Shown: positions 30,533-43,110 of the stretch, piece by piece
Layout of the letters: each line of letters starts with the position of its first letter
Numbering within the stretch: position 1 is the stretch's first letter
Origin: Nectonema munidae
Taxonomy: Eukaryota > Nematomorpha > Nectonematoida > Nectonematidae
Reading direction: 5' to 3'
Assembly: GCA_030549495.1 (NCBI GenBank)
Contig: JAUIRK010000188.1
Location: 1-64,000, forward strand
Length of the DNA stretch: 64,000 nt
Notes under the pieces: model-generated
What the model saw: only the letters and a program-made list of their open reading frames with translations
What the model was told of the DNA's origin: nothing
Database searches by the model: none
Made by a program: the position numbers and the translations under genes

Positions 30533-30536
30533 TTAA

Positions 30537-32687
30537 AAAAATTAAATAAAAAGGAAATGAAGGTGAACTTTCAATGACATACAAATTATTAGATGGGCGA
30601 AAAGGCATTTTACCCTCCCTCGGATGAGATTGTGGTGGGTGGGGTTTCGGTCTCCTGTGAATTCACGCCCTCTTTTTCATATAAAACGGACATTGCATAT
30701 TTTAAATCACGGATGTCCAATCTTCGGTCCTTTGGCCACATTTTGCCGCACTTAATCCTTTCATGCGACCCACCTATCATTCTAACTTTGTTTTGAAGAT
30801 CAAATAATGTGTGAGATATTATTCCCATGATAAGAGTTTAGTAACATAAATATTTACAAATTAAAAATTACAAAGAAAAATTGTATTCACGTATATTTAT
30901 GTAGAAATAAAATTTTTGATAGATATATTTAACTTGTTAATTAGTGGTTCATTTGAAACGAAGCAGAGCATCTTAATCTTATTGCAAGGCGAGCGAAATG
31001 CCGTTCGCTTTTTTATTTTTGAAGTCATTTCATGGGATATTTTTGTATATAATATAACTTATATGAAAAACAAATATCTTATATTTTTTAGCTAAAATCA
31101 TTAAAAAACACCCCCTTCAAAGAATTTCAACCATTTGCAACCCTGTTTGAATCATAATTTGTTCTGTATTGTGAAAAACTTTCAAAATTATCATAGAAAC
31201 AGATTAAGTTATTCGGGGCTTGCTAACATTCTCAGAATACTGCAAACAGATTATGATTTTTTTTAAAATAAAAGTCAGAATCACTTATTAATTTTGTCGC
31301 AATTAAGTTTTATAATTTAATTTACTTATAAATTCTTAGTTTTAAACTTTTCAAAAATTACAATCACTATTTGCGGCCCAGTATTGGTACTTAAAATTTT
31401 CTCATCACAAAAAAAGGGTGGACATCCCGGTTTCAAATCGTCCAGACTGCTAAGTCTATCTATATTGTGAATCAGAATTAAGTAAGGATTAACGGCAGGT
31501 CGCAAGAAAATATTTTAAGGCTCAGTAAGCCGCCATTGGTAAGTGATATGCGCGCGATCAGTTGTGAAATTCAATTCCCTCTAAGCCTTCCTTCCCTTCA
31601 TATACCACCTACTACTTGTCTCTTTTGATTGCTGAATCACCCTTCCTAAATCTATCTAATCTTAAGAGTCTGTTCCGTCCTTTTTAAGATTTGCTTTTTC
31701 GTTGTAAGTTTTCTTAGATCTTTCACTTAATCATCAAAGAGCAAGCGTTTTATAACTGTTGTGATGAGCACTCATAAAATGTACGTCACAAACAATGTCA
31801 CTGAAAGGTATTATGGACAAAGTAGTAAAGATTCGCACTATTAATTGCACCCCTGAGAGTCATTACTTTGTTCTTGGTATTTCAGTTTTAGAACTACGAA
31901 TAAATATTGCGCTTTATTTTCACATTTGGTGGTTGGAATTTCAACGGTATTTTTTTACGATGTAAGGCCTATAGTTAGCTTAGTATTTTTATAAATGTTT
32001 CCAACGAATAAACTTTGTTATAATACCTTTTCAATTGTATAATGATCAAGTTTTATTAACTTTTTGTGTTTTAACTTCTTATTTAACGAGAATAAATCAT
32101 CTCTTTAAGTTTTTAAAAAAATTGAGTTTATTAGGATGCCGAATTAACGAATTGAAACAATAAACATCGAGAAAGAGTTTTAGTAGGATAGCAAAATATT
32201 AGCTGCATGCAAGTAAATGAATTTTTTAACAGCAAGAAAAAAGAACTATTTTTTAAATCAAAAAATAAGCCTTTGTATGAAAAGTATATAAATGTTAATA
32301 TAACCAACTCCTTTAAAACTAGGTAAAAGGCTTTCAGTTATAAAAATAAGATGAATACATTTTGAGTTTTTATCGGGTTGAAAGTTTATCAAATTTACAA
32401 TCCTTACGCTTAATTATTAGCATGCATGATAAAAGAAGCTTTCGAAAATGAGTGACAAATTTAAAAAAGATCACGAGTAAAAAATCTCACAATGAACAAA
32501 TATTTTTAACGTTCAGTATTTCTCATGCTTTCATGTTTTAAATCCATCATGAGTATACTTTGGAACACGGTGATTTCCCAGATTAGTAAATTTAAATTTC
32601 AGAAAAGTATTTTGAAATTCCTTTGAAAAAGTCATTTGTGTAGTATCGCCTTTTGCATCAAATTAGTTATTGTTATACCCAGAGTGG
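30537..32687. other. Intergenic, no gene seen
   Basis: AT-rich. ORFs on both strands at 30593-30828 mirror each other and have no recognisable domain. A GC-richer patch at 31480-31640 shows no coding pattern. Confidence 0.4.
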
Positions 32688-32908
32688 GGAGTTAGTCGGT
32701 TCTTTGAATATTTTAAATAAATAAAAAAGTTTAATTTTAGTATGCTTTGGAGTGACCCTTCATTAGTGGAAGTCTGACGTGAAGAGTTGGCATCAAATTT
32801 ATTATGCTAAGTATCTGGAGTCGGGTTATTTTAAAAACTTGAAATCGGAGTTGGATTTTTGTACGTACTAGGAGTCGGATATTTTCCCTCCCACTCACCA
32901 ACCCTCGT
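32688..32908. mobile_element. GGAGTCGG-type MITE, copy 2
   Basis: Left AGAGTGGGGAGTTAGTCGG and right CACTCACCAACCCTC are imperfect inverted ends. The interior has CTGGAGTCGGG and TAGGAGTCGGA as in the copy at 20075-20368. I see no clean target duplication. Confidence 0.55.
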
Positions 32909-34266
32909 CATAACACGTAAATTATGGTGCTTGATTAATGAAACACTTTGAACAGACTTCTAAAGATTCTCCAAAAATTTTGTAATCTCTTCTCCTTCTC
33001 TTCCATCTTCTTCCAACAATAATTTAATACTACATTCCTATCTACTCCTTTGCCATAAACGTAGAACAAAGGCATTCCTAGAAAAAAATTGTACTTGGGC
33101 CATTTTAAGTTGGGTTCTTTGTTCCATTAAGTAAAATTGTTTTCATCATTAGAATATGAAGATATACCTCCTTATCATTTTATCATTGATGCTATGCAAG
33201 CAACAACCTCTACAATACTTATGTCGTGGTGAAAATAAGAATTTGGTATGATTAGCAATTTTAGCGGATCATAAAAATATCTGCTTTAATTATATTATCT
33301 TATGTTTTGTTTTAAAAATTTTCAATACCAAATAAAACTTTCATTCATAACATAACAAGGTTTTTATGATTTAATAGACAAATTTGGATTCATTTCGCTA
33401 TATTAATGAAAGGAATACTGGGTTTTCTTTTAAAAATACTCTACAACCTACCATTTTTAATAATTTTATTTTTGTTGTTTGAAGAATTAAACAAAATATC
33501 ACATGAATATTTGTCTTTTTATAAGAAAAATGACAGGTTCCTTTCTTGTCAGAGAAATGAATCAACAAGTGCTATATTGAATTACAAAAACCTTGTTTTG
33601 TCAAGAATGAATATATTTCTTTGTACGATTGTGAATTGTACCAGAACAGATAACGATTAAATCTGTGTCGGTAGAAATGCAAATCATACCAGATTCTCAC
33701 TTTTACAATGTAAAATCGCGCTTTACGACCACCTCATAATTGTGACCTTATTTTGTGATGACGCTTTTTTAACCATATATTTTTCGCACAAGTTTTCTCG
33801 GTAGAACGACCACCCACCCCTCTAATTCGACATTACAACCAGTTACTTGGCATCTTTTCTTTCATATCTTACTACCTCATACCCGTTTGTAACATGTATC
33901 AGTAAGAACGTGTGTGCGTATACGTCTCAAATTGTCACGTGTCTTATAAGTGAAGCGTATGTGAGAGAGTGTCTACTAAATTAAACTTTAAATGGTTTCA
34001 AATATTATTTTTACTTATTATTTTCAACTAAATCAAGTTTAATTTAGCAGATGCATTCGAGAATATCGCTATATTGGTGTAATCAATGTCGGCAACAAGT
34101 GCTCTGCTTTATTAATTCAAATTCTTGACTCAAAAATACTGGTGAAGTTATTTATTTATTCAGAAAACTAGAAGAAATGACTGTTTGGGAATGTTTTACA
34201 ATTGTTGAAAGATCTCGTTATAAAGTCTTTTAAGAGTAAAGAATTCAGAAATTTGAGGAACATTTT
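32909..34266. other. Intergenic, no gene seen
   Basis: The plus-strand ORF at 33406-33660 is hydrophobic at its start but follows A/T composition and has no recognisable domain. Sequence at 33715-33820 (TACGACCACCTC and AACGACCACCC) resembles a worn DNA-transposon end. Confidence 0.4.
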
Positions 34267-34287
34267 AATAATAATAATAATAATAAT
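34267..34287 (-). repeat. ATT trinucleotide tail of LINE C
   Basis: Seven AAT units on the plus strand close the element, the same tail type as LINE B at 4246-4269. Confidence 0.8.
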
Positions 34288-34761
34288 TTATTCATTTACA
34301 CAAGAGCAAAATTACATGAGGAATAAAGGACTTCATAAATTTATACACACATTCATTTAAATAAGAGAAAAAAAAAATGATAAATCTTTAGAAAACTGCA
34401 AATTTTCATCACCAGAATGACGAAAAAATTTATTCAATGAAGAGTTTGAAGGTTATATATATTCAATTCACTGAAGATCACTTTAGAGGAGAGAAGACAA
34501 AGGGATAAAACTATCCATCGAGATGACTGGTCTCCAAAGTTTATACTACACATATTTTTAAAAAAAACAGAGGGAAAAAAAGACAGCAATAATGAAAATA
34601 TTTTTTACATATTGAGATTATTTAATATGTTACATATATATATATATATATAATATGTATATACAGCCTAAAAATGATAAATAATATTTAATTTAATGTA
34701 TTGTTATTATATAAAATTTTATATTTGGATATATTTAAAGGAGAAGAAAAGTGTAGTGAAG
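34288..34761 (-). other. 3' UTR of LINE C
   Basis: AT-rich, with a TA dinucleotide run at about 34634-34650 and no ORF. Confidence 0.6.
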
Positions 34762-37608
34762 TTATTTTAGTAGTAGTTTTACCACGGATTTTCGAAAAAA
34801 TTTTTTGTTGGAAATATTGAGTTTGTTTAACAATTTATTAGCAAGATTCAATGTCCGAAAGTAAATGTTTCTGAAATTAGAATTTTCATTAAATCTCGGA
34901 ATGTGCAATTTACTATATTGTCTGGTTAGATGATCATGAACTGAACTATTTGGAACAAAAAGACCGTGATATTCTCCTCGTTTTACATATTGTTTATAAT
35001 AAAACATGAGGGATGAAACTGAGTTAATTTGATATATATTTAAAATTTTGATTTCCTGATCACTTTTTTCGTTTATGAATTTGTAAAATTTTTTCATTAA
35101 CTTTGATAGTTTTACCAGATGCGTTTGATTGTTAGAGCCCCATAATAGATTTGCATAACTTAAGTGTGAAAATACATGGGAATAATAAAGGGTCTTTCGT
35201 GCATTAGTAGGTAAGTAAGTTTGCAATTTTTTCAGGCAACCTAAAATTCTAGAGATTTTTATGCAAATATTATTAATATGAGTGGAAAAGGAAAAATTTT
35301 CTTCTAGTGTTACTCCAAGAAATTTTATTCGGCTAACTCTTTTGATACTAACATTATTCAAATAAAAAGATGGGGTAGAGTTTACTGGTCTTTTGGAAAA
35401 TATTATAAAGTTACTTTTCTCATGATTAATTTTTATTTTATTAAAATCACACCAATTAGTAATGTTTTTAAGTGAAGCTTGAATGGCATGATGATCAGAA
35501 TTTTTTGTATTAAACATTAGAGTTAAATCATCTGCATACATGATAAGTTTGCTATGATTGTCTAAACACTTGTGTATGTCATTTATGTAAATTAAAAACA
35601 ATAGCGGACCTAAGATTGATCCTTGAGGAACACCAGACTTAGAATAATAGCCGTCGGAATAAAAATTATTGAAAAATATAAAATTTTTTCTAAAAGATAA
35701 ATAGTCCTGGATCAAATTATAAAAACAGCCTCTGATGCCCAACTTTCTAATTTTATATAGTAAGATATGGTGATTCACAGTATCGAACGCCTTAGAAAAG
35801 TCTAAGAAGAAACATAACAATTTAGCTTTTTGTTCATAAGCTGTTGCTACAGATAATGATAGTTCTGATAGGGCATCCGTGGTTGATTTATTAGGCCGAA
35901 AACCAAATTGATGTTTATAGAAGAAATTTATTTTGTTAAGATAGTTACTCAATTTCGTAAAAATAACTTTCTCAAAAATTTTAGCAAAGCTTGATAACAA
36001 AGAAATAGGTCTATACGAGCTGAATATGGTAGGCTGTTTATTAGGTTTCAGAATTGGCAGAACTTTTGCAATTTTTAGTTTGTCTGGAAAAATACCTTGT
36101 TGTATAGAAGAATTGAATATATGAACAAGAATATTACGGATGATAGGCAAAATATATATAAGTAATTTCAAGTTTATTTCATCTAGGCCCGAAGATTTCT
36201 TGTTATTCAAACTGCTCACAGCTATATTTATATCATCAATTGTGATTTTACTAAAGTAAAAAGAAGATAATTGAGACGGTAAAAAAGACTCTAGGTAAAT
36301 AAAAGAACTTTCGAGGTTCGATTCGTCTGGTTCTAAAGAAAAGATATCTGTGAAACCTTGAATATCCAAATCAATATTGGGAGCAGTTGCTTTATTTTTC
36401 ATCAATGTGTTCAAGACAGGCCATAGTGATTTATGATCACATGTAGATAGCTTTGAACAGTAATACTGCGATTTTGTATGATTAACTTTAATTTTGTAAT
36501 TTTTCACAACATTTTTATAACGAAATTTATTATGAAATGAAGGGTTTTTTCTAAATTTTTTATAGTAACGAATTTTTAGACGATTTAATGCAGCTAATTC
36601 TTGTGTATACCAGGGTAAATTTGGTTTCTTTTGTTTGACTGAAACTAAAGGAAAGCATTTGGTAAAACAGTCGTGAATAATTCCATCAAAACATTCATAA
36701 ATTTGATTAACGTTTTTTGAAAAATAACAATATTCAAAATTTGCAACTGACAATTTAGAAAAGAACAATTCATAAGCTTGAGGTGAAAATTTTCTTTTTA
36801 AAACTTTTGTTAACACGCTTTTGTTTTTTTAAAAAAGGTAGTCTTAGAAAATTGACACAATGATCGCTTATAAGGGCATTTATATTATAGGAAGTATTGT
36901 TCACTAATTGATTTGTAAATATATTGTCTATTAAAGTTTTTGAATTTGCCAGACGTGTCGGTTTAGAAATGGCTGGGATTAAACCATTTTCAAGCATCAA
37001 ACAAAGAAAATCCAAAGCATGACTATTTTCATATATATTCAAGAGGTTTATGTTAAAATCTCCAGCAACAAAAAAAACTCGTTTTTAATCAACTTAATAA
37101 ACTGATTTAGAGATAAGAGAAAGTCTGAAATCAAAAGGTTAGGGGGTCTATAAACAGCTAGTATGGAAACCTTTGTATCAAAAACTATGAACTGACCTAA
37201 AAGAAAATCAGCAGGTGATTCAACATTTTCATTTGAATTATAAAGCACTAATTTATAAATACTTTTATAATAAATACATACACCGCCTCCAGTTCGGTTT
37301 CTTTCTTTAAAAATCGAGTTATAACCATTTAAGTTATATTTTACAGTATCACTTGAGTTCCATATTTCGCTAAAAACTATAAAATCTGGAAGGAGATTAA
37401 TAGAACTCAAAAAAATCGAAAAGTTAGAAAAATTTGCAAAAAGACTTCTGATGTTTAAATGTATTATGGATAATGAGGTAAGTGAAATATTTTCTCTATA
37501 AAGCAAAGATATATCGTCTTCATTTAAGTATTTAGTTTTATTAATTTCCAAAGAAAGTTCAGAAAATATATCAAAATCATATAAATCAGATATGTTTTGT
37601 TTATTCAT
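34762..37608 (-). pseudogene. LINE C ORF2: endonuclease and reverse transcriptase, two frameshifts
   Basis: The start ATG at 37608 overlaps the ORF1 stop (ATGAATAA). Endonuclease: IIHLNIRSLFANFSNF, FIVFSEIW, GGGVCIYYKS, LAVYRPP, then after a T-run frame change GDFNINLL, KTLIDNIFTN and LISDHC. After a second frame change near 36800: SSYRPISLLSSFAKIFEKVI, FGFRPNKSTTDALSEL, FLDFSKAFDTVNHHILL, SGVPQGSILGPLLFLIYIND and IMYADDLTLMF, then the thumb with FLGVTLEENFSFSTHI. All catalytic motifs are kept. DFSKAFDTVNH and the lack of RNase H fit the CR1/L2 side of the LINE tree. Confidence 0.88.
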
Positions 37609-38630
37609 TTGAGGTGTATGAAGTAAGAGATTTTACTATTGCTAAATTTTTTAAATATGAAGGACATAGATGCGACATACCATGATGATTTTTGTTAGTA
37701 TGCTTGTTTACTGAACACGAGTAACAGGTATACTTATCTGGACAATCTTTAAAGGAACAACTATTTGATTCATGATTTTCAGCACAGTACACACATATTT
37801 CCTTATTTGTATGCTTACAGTTAGTTTTAGTATGCCCAAACATTAGACAGTTTGAACAATGTTTCACATAAAAAAAATCATTTATTCTAAAGCATTTAAA
37901 CTCAATGAAAATTTGATTATTATTGCATTCAAGAAATTTTCTTATTTCAGGATCAATCCTAAATATAACAGATTTTACATTTTTAGATTTGCCATTTTTT
38001 TCGAAAATAATTTCAAAGGTTTTTCCTTTATTTACAATATCAGATATTTCTTCATTTTTTTTTAAGTATAGATTTCAATATTTCGGTTTTGGATAAGTCT
38101 ATATCAACACCTCTAATAATTATCTTGGGAAAGATAGATTTAGGTTTTGAACAAATGAATTTGTACTGAGATTGATCTTTTAAATTGGATAATTCAGACT
38201 CTGCAGCACTCATATTTTTAATATCGGGAAAATCAATTTTGATAACGTTTTCTTTAATAGTCAATTTGTTTATTTTAGTATTTTTAAATATATTTTTATC
38301 CTTATTTTTTATTACATTTTTTAATAACTTTAAATCTTCATTTGTTTCCCCTTTTATAAAAATTGAATTTTTACTTTCATTTTTGGCATTCCAATGAGGT
38401 TCTTTTGTTAGGCTTACAGCATGAGCATAAGTTAGTTTAGAAATAGTATTTTGAGAATCAGAAAAAAATTTCTCAATTCGATCCAATTTGGATATTATGA
38501 GTGACTCTGTTTTACAATCATTTAAGACACGTAAAAGCTCTGATTTTATGTCCTTCTTACTCATTGTATCAATTTTCTCAATAATATTCTCAAGATTATT
38601 AACAATTATAGATTTGTGATCAGTCATCAA
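37601..38630 (-). pseudogene. LINE C ORF1: gag-like protein, one frameshift
   Basis: The N-terminal 192 codons (38630-38052) are coil-prone and carry LTYAHAVSLTK, the counterpart of LYSDVVK in LINE B. A nine-A run at about 38055 shifts the frame. The downstream part continues EEISDIVNKGKTFE and then knuckles CSNCLMFGHTKTNC and CVYCAENHESNSC, plus CYSCSVNKHTNKNHH, ending at 37601. There is no PHD-like finger at the start, unlike LINE B. Confidence 0.82.
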
Positions 38631-39374
38631 AAAAAAAAAATTAAAATATTACAGGCCACTACACGTTGATTAAGAAAAATATATCAGAGTAAAAATTTTT
38701 TATGATATTAGTACAAAATAATTTTCTTTATAATAATAATTTTATAAGAAATATAAAGATTATAAAAAAAATTGTTTAAACAGAATATATAAGTTAAACA
38801 ATAATGAAAGAAAGCAATATTATGATCAAATTATGAACGTTATACTTTGTAAGGAGGAAATGAATAAGAGCGCCATTTTAATTTTTTAATTTGCAAAAAA
38901 AAAAGGAATTTTTCGATTCTACAACTATTATATAAGAAATTAAAGAGTCGAAGCAAGAAGCATTTTATAAATTTTAGTATCTAAGCTCACTCCTGTTAGA
39001 CTGATTGAACATAAGAAATATGAGTATTATTCTTTTGATCCTTTCATCAGCACTTTCTTCAAATGTTATTAGAGCAAATATATTGGAGGAAAGTAAGCAT
39101 TACGATTTCACCATATACTTTTTTTTTGACTTTTTTTGTGAAAAATATTAAATTTTGTCATCGCCCTTGCATCTTTCTATTTCATTTTTTTATTCCCATT
39201 GAATCACCAAATAACGCAATTTTTCACAAGTTTTTCATTCAAAAGTTCAATGGCGAAAAATAGTAAGGGGGTAACGTCAAAATTTGAAGGTATTTTTGAA
39301 GCTTTTTTATTGGAGGATTTGACCCACTGAGATAATTTTTACTTTTGAACTTAAAGTTAAAAGGAAATTAGCAA
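38631..39374. other. Intergenic, no gene seen
   Basis: Poly-A-rich sequence upstream of LINE C, possibly including its 5' UTR. No promoter motif is recognisable. Confidence 0.4.
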
Positions 39375-40471
39375 TATACTTATAACCACATAGTGGGTAG
39401 AACTATGGAGGCATTTTTATGTATGCTCCATGGTGAAAAACTAATAATTCACACAAAGTTAAAATAGCATTTGTGTGTTTAAAGTAGATGATATTAATTT
39501 TAAGGAGGCATGCAACAAGCTTAGAAGTGTATTTGAAAAAAATAAAATTAAAATGCCTCTATGTTTTCTAAAACATATGACATTTAAAAAAAAAAGAAAG
39601 ATTTTTGAGGATGTGCAAAAATACAATAAAATTAAATATTTATTTAAAAAAAAAAACCAAAAATCTCAAACTTTTTAGCTATTTAGATGAATTAAATTTG
39701 ATCAATAATTTTTTATTTTTGAATTAAAGTTACTTACTTAAGGTTTCCAGTTATTTTTAATATTACAGTTCTTGAAGAATTTTTTTAGTTTTTTGGAAAG
39801 CAACTTTAACTAAATGTTTTTCATTTGAAATGTATCTAATGAATACAACTATTTAGGGATACTTCTATGTTTTAATTAAAAGGTATCTCTTTTATATTGG
39901 AAAATTTTTTTTAGTAATTTTATCTTCAACTAAAATAGAGCAAGACATAATCGAAAAGTATAAATTCTCTCCTGGAAACTATAATTGAACTGTATGTGTA
40001 TAAACTACTTTACTGAAAATCTAAAAGTGTTTGTTCATAACACAAATTCTTTTTCTCAGTTGGATGAAATGTATCTAGAGAATACAACTATTTGAGAATT
40101 CTTTCTTCTTAAAAAAATATAAGTGGTTCTTCAAAATTCTTAGATAATGTGGAGCAGTTTTACGTTAAATTAGTTGAATCCTTCAACGAAAAACAGTATT
40201 GTTCAAAAATATCATGTTTTAAACAACATAGAGGCATTGCATTTTAATTTTTCAAATACACTTCTAAGCTTGTTGCATGCCTCCTTAAAATTAATATCAA
40301 CTCTTCAAAACACACAAATGCTAACTAACTTTAGTATATGCCATCTTAAATATAATCTTCTTTAACACACAAATTTTTTTGTCCATAACTTTGTGTGAAT
40401 TATTAGTTTTTTCACAATGGAACTTACATAAAAATGCTTCTATAGTTCTACCCACTATGTGGTTAAGTATA
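39375..40471. mobile_element. Fold-back element with long inverted arms
   Basis: The left arm (39375 to about 39600) and right arm (about 40205-40471) are imperfect inverted copies. Shared blocks include ACCACATAGTGGGTAGAAC, TAATAATTCACACAAAGTT, TTAATTTTAAGGAGGCATGC and ACAAGCTTAGAAGTGTATTT. The middle (about 39600-40205) carries a diverged direct repeat (ATGTATCTAATGAATACAAC and ATGTATCTAGAGAATACAAC). Small ORFs in the arms mirror each other and are not genes. The superfamily is not clear. Confidence 0.85.
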
Positions 40472-42555
40472 AAAATATCATAATCTATCAAGATTTGATA
40501 TTTTTTAAAATTTCATTCAAAACATAATCTTTAAAGTGTTATTTAACATTATTCTCAAAAACAGAACTTTTCATGATACCGAACTTCTCAAACTATATAA
40601 ACAACCAATTTTAAAAAGCTTTTTCATGTTCACAAAGCATCAAAAAGACAACTATAAATTCTCTACAAAGTTTAATTTCCAATCTTGAAATTTTCTTGTA
40701 CCATCTCCTTAAAACACACAACTGGAAATAATAAAACTAGGCGTAAGTCTTCTTGAAGTTGTATTAATTCATTTTTCATAAGCGTCCAAACATTAAAATG
40801 CACTCTTATTTCTAAGCACCATTTGATTATTAAAACACATCAAAAAAAATATATATATCTCTCAACTCTACAAATTTTAATAATTAACATTATTTTTCAT
40901 TAATTGTATTGTCAAAATAACTAACATAATACAATTACTCAAAAATATATATTTGAAAAGAATTTCCAACAATAAAATTTTTTTTATAGTTTCGCATAAA
41001 GAAGTCAGTATTTAAACTAATTCAATTTAAAAAACTCTTTCAAAAACATTTTTAAAGGATGAGATTTCTTACAGTTAAAAAATTATTTCGTTAAAAATGG
41101 TATTGCAAAGTGCAACCAAATTTAATACTATCATATCATTCTTAAAAGGCTTAAAAAATGGCAACTCTAAAGTTTCAAAAAAATAATATATAAAATTTGC
41201 TAGTATTTGATTGAGAGAAAAAACAATACCCGCGAATACATGTAATATTAATCAGCTTAGTTACAACTTTAATTTGACATGCCACTTCTCCAAAACGATC
41301 AAGAAACAAAAAAGTTATAAACAAAAACAACTAAATAATAGACGTATAAAATTTAAACTAAAAAGCTAACATTTAATAGTACATAGAGTTAACTCGTTAT
41401 ATACCAAAGATTGATGCATGCATATACAAATCTTGCAACTACAACTCTATATTTCGCTGGTTATACATACTATGGTAATAGCCAAGCGCTTTTTTGATAA
41501 AGGTATAATATATAGCCAAAGGATCTAAAGGTGCAAAAAGTGCTGATGAATAGTGAAATTTTGTATTATAGACCTGCTGCGTTAAACCTTTAGTTTTACA
41601 ATGTGAAGATATGTAATATACATGACTATAGTAACTTATTTATGCAAAATTTGAAAATTTTGTTTTGTAGTTTTTTGCAAATGACTTCAGATAAAAGTGG
41701 TGGGTATATCGTCCTATATATACAATATACATATTGTTGTTATTGTTATATATACATATATCACTTTTTTTCATAATATATGGTGTTTAATATCTTTTTC
41801 AAAAAGTGTTCTAATTTCTCAGAAAGAAACATTTTATCCGAATAATTATATAAAGTTTTTTACATACATATACCCATTTTCAAGTAACTATATAAATTTT
41901 ACTTTTTTTAATGTTTACTGGTGACATTCCTTTTTTTTTTATAAAAATCAGTCAACCCTGACAAAAAATAATTTAAATATGACAGCCGATGTCAAAATTA
42001 AAATTTTTATTCTTATAAAAAGTTTTTTATACATTTCAAGTATGTAGAATTTAATGTTGATGTTCATTTTTATGAAATCAATAAAACCTGTCAAAAAATC
42101 GATTAAACCTGTAAATTAATGTCAAATATATAAACTTCAAAATAAATTCTACTTGCAGTATTTCTCTCGTAATTATTTTCTTAATTTATTTAATAAACCA
42201 ACTTTAGGTGTTTAATTCACTCAAATTATTTCATTTGTCAGTAAATTATGTATCTCGATAGGACCTCAATCTTTTTGGTTACAAATTCGTAATCGGCTCG
42301 TAGTCTCTACGTCATATCTTCTATACTTTACAGTATGTAATTTTGCTATTCATTCTATGATAATCTTTTCTTGGTAGCTCTTTTTTCATTATAAATTTAT
42401 TTTGAACAGATTTTTTCCTCTCTCAAAGCATTCTGATTAAAGAATCTTCTTGATGATCTTAGGCTTTTTTTTATCAGTATCGTGTATTTTATTATCGTGT
42501 ATTTCAGTATCGTGTATTTTTTTCTGATAAGTCATTCTTGATGTTCAATAAAATA
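40472..42555. other. AT-rich intergenic, no gene seen
   Basis: Low-complexity sequence. The ORF at 41697-41924 is built of TATA repeats and is not credible as a gene. Confidence 0.45.
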
Positions 42556-43110
42556 AGCATATGAAAATATTTTTGAAGACAGTATCTAGAAGTAAACCGC
42601 AAATCTGATAGACACTTTCATACATTTAAAACCTCTAAATGCAAAAACTATCATGGTTGAATTGTTATAAAAACATATACTTCATGTAAAATTAGAGAGA
42701 ATATTTTTGGATATAGTTTTCAGACGTAAACCGTAAATTTGATTGCCTGGCAGTAAAACCTCTAAATGCGAAAACTGCGTCAAGAAATGAAAGCATCATG
42801 TTCTATTTGGTATAAAAATATATATTTCATGTAAAATTTGAATCAATATTTTTGGAAACAAATTTTAGAACTAAACGCAAATTTGATTGATATTCATAGG
42901 TATTTTCAAATCCTAACTGCAAAAATTGAGTCAAAAATGAAATTAGCATGGTTAATTTGGTATAAAACATATATTTCATCTAAAATTAGAATGAATATTT
43001 GTAGAGATAGTTTTCCGACGTAAACTGCAAAATTGATTGACATTGATGGATATTTTAAGGCATTTAAATGTGAAAAATGAGTTCGTAAAATTTGAAGGAA
43101 TGTTTATTTA
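42556..43110. repeat. Tandem repeat of about 146 bp, four diverged copies
   Basis: A block of the form GTAAACCGCAAATTTGATTG recurs at about 42594, 42726, 42872 and 43019, giving spacings of about 132, 146 and 147. Between the blocks the same words return: CTCTAAATGC, ATGGTTRAATTGGTATAAAA-like sequence and ATATTTCATGTAAAAT. The copies are perhaps 70-80 percent alike by eye. No coding capacity. Confidence 0.75.

Larger units (their letters stand above)
34267..38630 (-). mobile_element. LINE C: CR1-like LINE, near-complete coding region
   Basis: Minus strand: ORF1 (38630-37601), ORF2 (37608-34762), a 3' UTR of about 470 bp and an ATT-type tail at 34287-34267. No RNase H. The reading frames change only where runs of A or T occur (near 38055, 37070 and 36800); there is no in-frame stop elsewhere. 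No target duplication was identified. It is either a recently dead copy or an intact one with homopolymer errors in the sequence. Confidence 0.87.

Noticed and set aside
33406-33660. 84-codon ORF with hydrophobic start
   Set aside because: A/T composition explains the hydrophobic residues; no splice context, homologue or regulatory signal seen.
39475-40365. ORFs in the fold-back arms
   Set aside because: The arms are inverted copies and the ORFs mirror each other; no protein domain.
41697-41924. 75-codon ORF
   Set aside because: Made of TATA microsatellite and poly-T sequence.
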